Assembly (NCBI GenBank): GCA_947451045.1
Contig: CANFXM010000012.1
Coordinates: 1 to 34,952 of the forward strand
Reading direction: 5' to 3'
Source: Actinomycetota bacterium
Lineage (GTDB): Bacteria > Actinomycetota > Actinomycetes > Nanopelagicales > Nanopelagicaceae
Length of the DNA: 34,952 nucleotides
Under the pieces are notes generated by a model. It did no database searches and was not told the origin of the DNA. It worked only from the letters and a program-made list of their open reading frames with translations. Shown here in pieces: positions 1 through 5,805 of this stretch; the stretch's first letter is position 1; each line of letters begins with the position of its first letter. A program made the translations under genes and the position numbers.

Positions 1-249
1 ATCAAGTCAGTACTGATTCGTCGTTTTGTGGATGCACTCGTAACAGCAACGCTGCGTGGTGCTCCATTAGTTGAAGTTCTCACTCGGCATGCAAGTGAAG
101 CACGATCGGTTCAACGCAACAGAGTATTGAGTGCGGCAGGTAAAGCAGAGATATCAATGATTATCCCAGTGGTCTTCCTTATCCTGCCAATCTCAATTCT
201 CTTTGCCTTGTGGCCATCACTTGCGAACTTAAATTTGTTTGCCAGTTAG
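1..249 (+). CDS. Type II secretion system F / TadC-like protein, 3' end
   Basis: The frame is open from the first base of the window, so only the last 82 residues of a longer protein are present. They contain a hydrophilic helical stretch (LVEVLTRHASEARSVQ), an AGKAEISMIIPVVFLILP segment and a C-terminal membrane helix ending in LFAS. This alternation just before the last transmembrane segment is typical of the GspF/TadC inner-membrane platform proteins of Tad/Flp pilus systems, which recruit the secretion ATPase. The assignment rests on this C-terminal signature only; the rest of the gene, and presumably the other tad genes, lie to the left. The stop is followed after 4 bases by the convergent end of the next gene. 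Confidence 0.65.
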   Translation: MKSVLIRRFVDALVTATLRGAPLVEVLTRHASEARSVQRNRVLSAAGKAEISMIIPVVFLILPISILFALWPSLANLNLFAS

Positions 250-253
250 AAAG

Positions 254-1489
254 CTATTTCTTCTTATAGCCAGCAGGGCATTTGGGATTTACAGCAAATA
301 CTTTCTTGAGTGTATTCCCCTTTATGCAGATTACACTCAAAACTTTTTTTCCTAATTTTGAGTGCACCTTTTCTAGTATTTGAAATTTTTTGACACCTAC
401 TTCTGCTAACAAGAAGTCTGAATTTATTCCGCTTTTACCGAGACTTCCTGCTATTAGGTCGATTAGTGAATCATAATCAGCCTTTGAAGGAACAATCGGT
501 ATCACGTAATCCAAAGCCCTCTGAAGGGAAGATTTCATTTCTGGGTTCTGTTCGAAATATCCTGGATAATTTATAAATAATTTCGAGATATTGGTTTTGT
601 ATTTATCCAACGTAAGAACTAAGCCATTAAAAATAGACATAAATTCTTTATCGGCTGCGGCTTTATCTAACGCAAATTGGACTTTAGTTTTTGTGTAAGG
701 CATGGTCTGTGTTGATGGCGCTTGTTGCGCACCACCAAAACGAATTATTGCATCCCCAATAAATCCTGGAGGTGGGGTATCTCCTGCTGACATTACGCAT
801 GGCTGCGTCGGGCGACTGAACTTTGGCGAATAGATTTCTATGTCGGGATTACTAGAAGTAGGAACGTGGAACTTTGCAGAAGCCGGCCCAACAGCATCGC
901 ATGGAACCGCTTGCCCCCAGTATTCTATAAAATTATTCCAATTAGATGCTTTCGCAATTAATGAGTTCGTCTCAATAGAACCAATCACGTTCTTAGTGCC
1001 CTTTGCTAAATCTGAGATCGTTGCAATCCACCATTGAGGGCCTTTGGCAGAATCAACTCCAAAACTTATTTCATATTTGTTTCCTGCAACAAGTGTTATA
1101 GGAATGCGACATGAGTATCCAATCCCTTCACCACCAAATGGAGTGCAACCAGCACCCTCTCCGGGAATTGCTCCAAGACCGTTCCAAATTGAGAAGATTG
1201 CTAAGTCTGAAACTCTTCCATCAGCCAAGATTCCTTTGGATTGAATTCCTCCATAACCACCATCGGGCACATTGTCCCAATGCCAACCCGCCTCCCAATA
1301 TGTGTTCGGTGATATTTCCAAGGGTTCAATTACTTGTGAAATCCTTGAACTTGCACTCAATAATGCCCCAGACCAATCCAAATAGGATGCGCCCCATTGC
1401 TGTTGACCAGCACTTGCAGGAACAACACTCGAAGCAGTCAAAAGAATTGAAATAGCGATTCCGATTCTTTTTGATAGTTGTCTGCGCAT
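254..1489 (-). CDS. Secreted protein with DUF3472-like domain and CPAGYKKK tail
   Basis: This 411-residue protein starts with a clear Sec signal peptide (positive RRQLSKR, hydrophobic IGIAISILLTASSVV, then PASA before the likely cleavage site near residue 27). The first half, with Trp/Gly-rich motifs such as WEAGWHWDNVPDGGYGGIQ, FSIWNG and a Gly/Cys-rich CTPFGGEGIGYSC, resembles DUF3472-type extracellular domains, which look like carbohydrate-binding or lectin-like modules; that function is inference. The second half is helical and unrecognised. The protein ends with ICIKGNTLKKVFAVNPKCPAGYKKK-type residues, a small two-Cys tail rich in Lys that I associate with many secreted proteins of acI actinobacteria. 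A TAGGAT box 7 bases before the ATG suggests near-leaderless transcription. Exported; substrate unknown. Confidence 0.7.
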   Translation of the reverse strand: MRRQLSKRIGIAISILLTASSVVPASAGQQQWGASYLDWSGALLSASSRISQVIEPLEISPNTYWEAGWHWDNVPDGGYGGIQSKGILADGRVSDLAIFSIWNGLGAIPGEGAGCTPFGGEGIGYSCRIPITLVAGNKYEISFGVDSAKGPQWWIATISDLAKGTKNVIGSIETNSLIAKASNWNNFIEYWGQAVPCDAVGPASAKFHVPTSSNPDIEIYSPKFSRPTQPCVMSAGDTPPPGFIGDAIIRFGGAQQAPSTQTMPYTKTKVQFALDKAAADKEFMSIFNGLVLTLDKYKTNISKLFINYPGYFEQNPEMKSSLQRALDYVIPIVPSKADYDSLIDLIAGSLGKSGINSDFLLAEVGVKKFQILEKVHSKLGKKVLSVICIKGNTLKKVFAVNPKCPAGYKKK

Positions 1490-1496
1490 GTTGATT

Positions 1497-1502
1497 ATCC
1501 TA
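1497..1502 (-). promoter_or_regulatory. -10 box TAGGAT before the secreted-protein gene
   Basis: On the minus strand TAGGAT lies 7 bases before the ATG at 1489, with no Shine-Dalgarno sequence between them. A TTGCAA element sits about 19 bases further upstream. This fits a leaderless or near-leaderless promoter like several others in the window. Confidence 0.45.
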
Positions 1503-1560
1503 AAGTGCGATTAGCACTAGATTGCAACTCCCGAAGGTAAAAGTTTGGAATGTTTGCAAC

Positions 1561-1962
1561 CTAAGCAGCGCTCTCTTCACGTTCGCTCTCTAATTCAATA
1601 GAGGAAACGCTTTCGAGTACTACAGCAGTAGCAACCTGATCTATGCGAGGGCGGCCAGCTTTGCGCTTGCGGGCAATAACTTTGCCATCTTCAAATAGTT
1701 CGCCGCCCCATACGCCAACTGGTTCTTGACGTGAAAGAGCGCCTTCAAGACATTGCTTGCGCACTGGGCATCCACCGCAGAGTGACTTTGCTTCTGCAAC
1801 TGTAATTTCATCTTCGGAGAAGAAGAGTTCAGGATCTGCACTGTGGCATGGCAAGGTAAAGGCGATGGCGCTGTCATATGTACCTGTGACATCTCCAAGA
1901 CCAATCTTTTCGCCGCTTTCGGCCCAACCTGGCATTAGTAGTTCACTGAAGAGAACGCTCAT
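1561..1962 (-). CDS. whiB7: WhiB7-type Fe-S transcriptional regulator
   Basis: A 133-residue WhiB-family protein. Four cysteines (C39, C62, C65, C71) in the arrangement C-x22-C-x2-C-x5-C would bind a [4Fe-4S] cluster; GVWGG at 83-87 is the turn that contacts the principal sigma factor. A basic RKAGRPR AT-hook follows at about 100-106. The AT-hook directly after GVWGGELFEDG is the hallmark of WhiB7/WblC, which activates intrinsic antibiotic-resistance genes by binding AT-rich DNA next to the -35 element. The start was chosen at 1962 because a good Shine-Dalgarno (AAGGTGAG) stands just before it; the frame stays open upstream to 2118, but that extension lies over the terminator and lacks family similarity. 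Downstream of uvrD2 and nudC, as in mycobacteria. Expression is probably set by the attenuating leader at 2027-2233. Confidence 0.88.
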   Translation of the reverse strand: MSVLFSELLMPGWAESGEKIGLGDVTGTYDSAIAFTLPCHSADPELFFSEDEITVAEAKSLCGGCPVRKQCLEGALSRQEPVGVWGGELFEDGKVIARKRKAGRPRIDQVATAVVLESVSSIELESEREESAA

Positions 1963-2026
1963 CGTTCTCACCTTCTTTCTTCTCTCTCGTTCTTTCTTTT
2001 TGTTTGGGTTTATTGGGGTAAACAAA

Positions 2027-2060
2027 AAGGGCCCGAATCCTTTGTGGATTCGAGGCCCTT
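2027..2060 (-). terminator. Rho-independent terminator in the whiB7 leader
   Basis: On the minus strand a GC-rich stem is formed by AAGGGCCTCGAATCC and GGATTCGGGCCCTT (14 pairs, one bulged base, five-base loop) and runs straight into TTTTTGTTTA. It lies 20 bases after the stop of the small upstream ORF and about 65 bases before the whiB7 start. A terminator between leader and gene, rather than after it, points to conditional read-through. The A-rich side faces the plus strand, so it acts only on minus-strand transcripts. Confidence 0.82.
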
Positions 2061-2111
2061 GGCTTCTAGTTCTTTTCGTATTATCGAGAAGAACTCCAAG
2101 TGGCTGAATCC
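2046..2111 (-). promoter_or_regulatory. Predicted antiterminator of the whiB7 attenuator
   Basis: Minus-strand bases 2111-2096 (GGATTC-AGCCA-CTTGG), inside the end of the upstream ORF, can pair with 2062-2046, the 5' arm of the terminator: 6 bp (GGATTC with GAATCC) plus 5 bp (CTTGG with CCAAG), with a few more pairs across an internal loop. The two structures exclude each other. The enclosed 2095-2068 segment forms its own 11-bp hairpin (AGTTCTTCTCG with CGAAAAGAACT), which would stack inside the antiterminator. A competing small hairpin AGTGG/CCACT at 2114-2099 could sequester the antiterminator arm. Seen by eye; energies not computed. Confidence 0.6.
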
Positions 2112-2233
2112 ACTGCATAAAAAGCGGCGTAAAACGCAGGCTTTGTTGCGGTGTGCCATGTGTAATGCTTATGAGAAGCAGGAATTACAGCAGAACGCAT
2201 TGCGTTTGCTGTTACGGAAGTGTTGTTACGCAC
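2081..2233 (-). CDS. Leader peptide (uORF) of whiB7 attenuator, 50 aa
   Basis: A 50-codon frame starting at GTG 2233, chosen because AAAGGAG stands 7 bases upstream; an in-frame ATG at 2254 has no ribosome-binding site. The peptide (start MRNNTSVTANAMRSA, end VDSATWSSSR) is rich in Ala, Ser, Thr and aromatic residues (HKHYTWH, FYAAFYA), has no signal peptide or known domain, and I do not recognise it as a family. Its last codons overlap the antiterminator arm and the 2068-2095 hairpin, and the terminator follows directly. The position suggests that its translation, rather than its product, is the signal: ribosomes reaching the stop cover the antiterminator arm and permit termination; ribosomes stalled early leave it free. 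A further hairpin (CAGCA.AACGC/GCGTT.TGCTG, 2188-2211) lies in its early codons. Confidence 0.68.
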   Translation of the reverse strand: MRNNTSVTANAMRSAVIPASHKHYTWHTATKPAFYAAFYAVDSATWSSSR

Positions 2234-2278
2234 GATCCGACTCCTTTGACTCATATCCACTGATGTAGTGGAGGTGTA

Positions 2279-2308
2279 AGGGTAAAGCATGAATATAGGT
2301 TCGTGCAA
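2279..2308 (-). promoter_or_regulatory. Candidate promoter of the whiB7 leader transcript
   Basis: On the minus strand a TTGCAC -35-like element (2308-2303) is separated by 18 bases from TACCCT (2284-2279). A TATATT hexamer lies between them (2297-2292) and is an alternative -10. AT-rich DNA (GTAATTCAT) lies directly upstream of the -35, where WhiB7 AT-hooks are known to bind at regulated promoters, so autoregulation is plausible. Hexamers were chosen by eye. Confidence 0.35.
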
Positions 2309-2328
2309 ATGAATTACTTACGCACGAA
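2300..2328. repeat. Perfect 7-bp inverted repeat TTCGTGC-N15-GCACGAA
   Basis: TTCGTGC (2300-2306) and GCACGAA (2322-2328) form perfect arms around a 15-base AT-rich spacer, between the uvrD2-like stop and the whiB7 leader, overlapping its candidate -35. There is no T-run after it on either strand, so it is not an obvious terminator. It could be an operator or an RNA hairpin. Confidence 0.4.
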
Positions 2329-2341
2329 TACGCAGGAGTAA

Positions 2342-4039
2342 CTAAGAAATCAGGCTAGCTTCACGCAAGAAACGGCTCGGGCTTTGGCGATAACTCAAAT
2401 GTAAATCTTGTTTTGCGCGTGTGATGCCAACATAGAAAAGGCGACGCTCTTCATCAATGGTGGCCTGATCTGCGCCAATAGCGCCATTTTCAAGGGGTAA
2501 TAAGCCCTCACTCACGCCGATAAGAAATACACGTTCCCATTCCAAACCTTTAGCGGCGTGCAATGTTGCCAGAGTTGTAACGGGCATAGTTGGCGGATTA
2601 TTTTGTTGAACACGATCTTCTACTTCACGTAAGTATCCGCGCAATGTCTTTGGTGAGAAGCCGCTATCTGCATCAATTTCGCGACCTAAGTGAAGCAGTG
2701 CAGCAATTCCATCAATACTTGCGCCAGTTAGAAATGGTTGAGCAAGTGTGCGCAATTCATCGAGCCAATTCGCGCCCTCCGTTGGGATAACCGAGGCGTT
2801 GCGCACTACGCGCAGAAACTCTTTTACATCGGGGCGATCAAAGAAGCGATCACTATTTCGAATTTGATAAGGAATCTTAGAAATATTCATAGCTTTTTCA
2901 ACGGCATTGAGTTGACTATTGGTACGAGCTAACACTGCAATATCTTGCGCAGGCGTACCTTCACTCATCAACTGCGTAATGGATGCAACAACGCCAGCAA
3001 CTTCCGCTGATTCATCTTTATACGGTGTGACTTCCGGTTTATCGCCGTGTGAATTAATGGCAACGAGTTCTTGTCCCATTTCGGCACTACGCAAAATAGC
3101 GTTAGCAGTAAAAACAATTTCAGGAGTTGAGCGGTACCCAGTTGTAAGTCGAATAACTTCTGCTTCCGGAAAACGTTGTGTAAAGCTATTGAGAAATATT
3201 GGTGATGCACCAGCAAATGAATAAATGGTCTGAGCAGGATCTCCAACAACGCAAAGCTCTTTTCGATTACCAAGCCAGGCATTTATTAACCGCTGCTGCA
3301 AAGGAGAAATATCCTGATACTCATCAACTGTAAAGAAGCGATATTGATCTTGTACACGCTCACGAACTTCACGCTCTTCTTCAATCATTGCTGTAGTAAG
3401 TAAGAGAACATCTTCGAAATCCATTGCATGTTCTTGTTTTAGAATGCTCATGTATGAGGCATACACCTTTGCAATCTGTTCCGGATTGATGCGAGGTTTG
3501 TTGATGCGCTTAGAGGATTCGGCTAAATAATCACTTGGTCCAATCTCCTGTGTTTTTGCCCATTCAATTTCAGAGGAGATATCACGCAAAATATCTCGAG
3601 ACGTAACTGATATTGCGCCAGCCAAGTCTGCCCTCTTTATCGATTCACTAAGAAAACCAGATTTAGAAGTCAGCAAATCAGGAGTTTTCCCACCAAATAC
3701 TTGGGGCCAGAAATAAAGCAATTGCTTGAGCGCCGCGGAGTGAATTGTGCGGGCTGCAACTGTTGGTACACCAAGGGAGCGAAGGCGCATACGCATTTCA
3801 CCTGCAGCACGCGCTGTGAAAGTGAGCGCTAAAACTTTGTGTGGATCCATGACTCCAATAGCTGCGCCATATGCAATGCGGTGTGTAATTGCTCGTGTTT
3901 TTCCAGTACCGGCTCCGGCAATAACACAGACAGGTCCACGCGTGGCAACTGCTACTGCGCGTTGTTCGTTATCAAGTGCTGCAAGTATTTCTTCTGCTCT
4001 TAAATCGCTTTGACTCGTCCCGGTTTCAAAATCTGACAT
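2342..4039 (-). CDS. uvrD2: UvrD2-like superfamily 1 DNA helicase, short form
   Basis: A 565-residue SF1A helicase with Walker A AGAGTGKT (41-48), DEYQD (239-243), GDPAQTIYSFAGASP (motif III), TGYRSTPEIV (motif IV) and the C-terminal YVGITRAKQDLHL motif VI. It unwinds DNA 3'-5' using ATP. The location between nudC and a whiB7-type gene is that of mycobacterial uvrD2. Unlike mycobacterial UvrD2 (about 700 residues with a tetracysteine module and an HRDC domain after motif VI), this protein stops about 25 residues after motif VI and has no C-terminal cysteines, so both accessory modules are missing. The start ATG shares one base with the nudC stop (TAATG), so the two are probably translationally coupled. 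Confidence 0.85.
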   Translation of the reverse strand: MSDFETGTSQSDLRAEEILAALDNEQRAVAVATRGPVCVIAGAGTGKTRAITHRIAYGAAIGVMDPHKVLALTFTARAAGEMRMRLRSLGVPTVAARTIHSAALKQLLYFWPQVFGGKTPDLLTSKSGFLSESIKRADLAGAISVTSRDILRDISSEIEWAKTQEIGPSDYLAESSKRINKPRINPEQIAKVYASYMSILKQEHAMDFEDVLLLTTAMIEEEREVRERVQDQYRFFTVDEYQDISPLQQRLINAWLGNRKELCVVGDPAQTIYSFAGASPIFLNSFTQRFPEAEVIRLTTGYRSTPEIVFTANAILRSAEMGQELVAINSHGDKPEVTPYKDESAEVAGVVASITQLMSEGTPAQDIAVLARTNSQLNAVEKAMNISKIPYQIRNSDRFFDRPDVKEFLRVVRNASVIPTEGANWLDELRTLAQPFLTGASIDGIAALLHLGREIDADSGFSPKTLRGYLREVEDRVQQNNPPTMPVTTLATLHAAKGLEWERVFLIGVSEGLLPLENGAIGADQATIDEERRLFYVGITRAKQDLHLSYRQSPSRFLREASLIS

Positions 4040-5007
4040 TACGGGCGCCAGCTTTCGCCGCCTACTAGGTCACTAAGGTCTCGTCCTGATTGTGCGCCAT
4101 ACCAAGATTCAATCATGCGTCGCGCAACGCTAATCGAAGGTGGCAATAAAAGTTCACCGGTCTTGATTGCATCTTTCATCTCATCGCGTGAGAACCAGCG
4201 CACCTCAGTGATTTCTACTCCATCAGCTTTAGCTTCATGTGGCTTATTTGTTACTGCAGAAAATGCAATCATGATAGATGCTGGGAATGGCCATGGCTGA
4301 GAAGTCATATATGACATTTCATCAACGGTTATTCCACATTCTTCGAAAACTTCACGCGCTACACATTGTTCAAAAGTCTCACCTGGTTCAAGAAAGCCTG
4401 CGAAATTAGAAAATCGCTTTTCAGGCCAAAGTGGATTGTGCCCTAGCAAAATTCGATCATCGCGATCATGAACTAAAACAATAACTGCCGAATCGGTGCG
4501 AGGGTGATGTTGACTTTCATCCACGGTACAAATGCGAACCGATCCCCCAAGGCCAACAATTGTTGGTGCACCACAGCGAGAACAACGTGGATGTACTTCA
4601 TGCCAATTCGCTAATCCAATTGCATGAAATGCTAAGGAGAGAAATTTTGAACTAAGTGAGAACCCGAGTTCGCGCAAAGTTTCAAATCCAGAATATTTTT
4701 CTTCATCGCTGCCGGGCTCATCTGTCCATGCTGTGTGCCAGGCAAAATATGCGGTTCCATCTGCGCGATCTAATCCGAGGAAGTATCTTTCCCCTGTTAG
4801 AAATTTTTCTGAGCTAACAAGTGCACTCACTTCGGCGCTATCTAGAAGATTGAGTTCGCTGCCCTGAACAGCAAGACGTGCATCGACAATGTGAATAATC
4901 TTCGCTTTGGCCCACTGTGCATCGAGCTCGCTTTGCGATGTACGCAGTTCGCTGGCACGGTCGATTTCACTAACAAGGTTCTTGAGCGTGCTCATGGGAG
5001 GCAACAC
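4039..5007 (-). CDS. nudC: NADH pyrophosphatase / decapping Nudix hydrolase NudC
   Basis: A 322-residue protein with the NudC layout: N-terminal domain, zinc-ribbon region (C142, C145, C160), Nudix box G-x5-E-x7-REVFEECG (204-226) and the family-specific SQPWPFPAS motif (236-244). NudC hydrolyses NADH and NAD+ to NMN(H) and AMP and can remove NAD caps from RNA. The fourth ribbon ligand is unusual: the second pair reads C-T-V-D, with Asp163 where E. coli NudC has Cys. The GTG at 5007 was chosen because TAGAGG lies exactly six bases before it (leaderless-type spacing); an ATG at 4995 is an alternative. It is divergent from the next gene with 15 bases between starts, and co-transcribed with uvrD2. 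Confidence 0.9.
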   Translation of the reverse strand: MLPPMSTLKNLVSEIDRASELRTSQSELDAQWAKAKIIHIVDARLAVQGSELNLLDSAEVSALVSSEKFLTGERYFLGLDRADGTAYFAWHTAWTDEPGSDEEKYSGFETLRELGFSLSSKFLSLAFHAIGLANWHEVHPRCSRCGAPTIVGLGGSVRICTVDESQHHPRTDSAVIVLVHDRDDRILLGHNPLWPEKRFSNFAGFLEPGETFEQCVAREVFEECGITVDEMSYMTSQPWPFPASIMIAFSAVTNKPHEAKADGVEITEVRWFSRDEMKDAIKTGELLLPPSISVARRMIESWYGAQSGRDLSDLVGGESWRP

Positions 5008-5010
5008 TAC

Positions 5011-5019
5011 TAACCTCTA
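5011..5019. promoter_or_regulatory. Overlapping divergent -10 boxes between nudC and the EEP gene
   Basis: The 15-base gap between the two starts holds TAACCT on the plus strand (5011-5016), six bases before ATG 5023, and TAGAGG on the minus strand (5019-5014), six bases before GTG 5007. With no room for Shine-Dalgarno sites, both genes are likely leaderless, and their -35 regions must lie inside each other's coding sequence. Confidence 0.5.
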
Positions 5020-5022
5020 CCC

Positions 5023-5805
5023 ATGCTCGTAACCTCGTGGAATATTTTGCACGCAATGCCTATTCCGCCATCAGGAAGTGGCAATTTCAGCGATGCGGTG
5101 AAGAGTCTTGGCTGCGATGTGGCTGGTTTTCAAGAAGTTGATCATCATCTTCCGCGCTCTGGCATAGAGGTTCAGATGCAGATTGCAGCACAATCCTTAG
5201 GCGCACCGTATTGGGCTTTTGCACCATCAGTTATTGGAACACCTGGTGAAGTGCGTCGTCATCTCAGTAATGCAGACCAAAGAATTATTACAAATGAGAA
5301 TTCAAATTCCGTTGGAAGTTATGGGATTGGAATAGTTTCACGAATTCCTGTAATCAAATGGGAGCGTTTAGAGCTTGGCAGATCACTTATCGGCCTTCCA
5401 CTTCTTATTCCCAGCGAAAAAGGCGTGCGAGCAATTTATGTCAATGATGAAGAACGCGTTGCGCTAGCCGCTCACTTAGATAATGGATGGATTATTATCA
5501 ATACACATCTATCTTTTGTGCCATTTGTAAATCTCTATCAATTACAACGTGTAAAGCGTTGGGCCAAGAAGCTAAGTCAGAATGGAAAATTCAAAGTACT
5601 TATTCTTGGCGATTTGAATTTGCCTAAGAATTTTTCTGGCTGGAATTCCTTGATAACTCAAAAAAGTTACCCATCATGGGGTGCGAAGGTTCAGTTTGAT
5701 TACATCCTTTCAGATGCACTACAACAGAATGACATAGAAGTTGTACAGAACGGTTTTTCAGGTGTGAGCGATCACTTACCTATTAGCGTCAGAATCAATA
5801 CCTGA
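5023..5805 (+). CDS. Endonuclease/exonuclease/phosphatase-fold protein
   Basis: A 260-residue protein of the EEP (exonuclease III / DNase I-like) fold. The family's catalytic strands are visible: SWNILH near the N-terminus, FQEVD (metal-binding Glu, about residue 39), INTHLSF (His), LGDLNLP (Asp/Asn) and the C-terminal SDHLPISV with the catalytic His. No signal peptide, so it is probably cytoplasmic. Substrate cannot be deduced: the family covers DNA repair nucleases, RNases and phospholipid or sugar phosphatases. It is the only plus-strand gene inside the repair block; its last 30 bases overlap the 3' end of adnB in antisense, and its start is leaderless-type. Confidence 0.8.
   Translation: MLVTSWNILHAMPIPPSGSGNFSDAVKSLGCDVAGFQEVDHHLPRSGIEVQMQIAAQSLGAPYWAFAPSVIGTPGEVRRHLSNADQRIITNENSNSVGSYGIGIVSRIPVIKWERLELGRSLIGLPLLIPSEKGVRAIYVNDEERVALAAHLDNGWIIINTHLSFVPFVNLYQLQRVKRWAKKLSQNGKFKVLILGDLNLPKNFSGWNSLITQKSYPSWGAKVQFDYILSDALQQNDIEVVQNGFSGVSDHLPISVRINT

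Noticed and set aside
2028-2060. tRNA-like GAATCC/GGATTCG sequence
   Set aside because: The arms form a single terminator stem followed by a T-run; no cloverleaf can be drawn.
1963-2118. N-terminal extension of the WhiB protein
   Set aside because: It would be translated across the terminator hairpin and has a non-WhiB composition; the ATG at 1962 has a good ribosome-binding site and family-like start.
1757-2268. Plus-strand frames of 116 and 74 codons over whiB7 and its leader
   Set aside because: Antisense to the WhiB gene and the leader structures, no ribosome-binding sites and no domain similarity.
2342-2400. Frameshift as the reason for the short UvrD2-like C-terminus
   Set aside because: No downstream frame encodes a tetracysteine or HRDC-like segment; the following sequence is the whiB7 leader.
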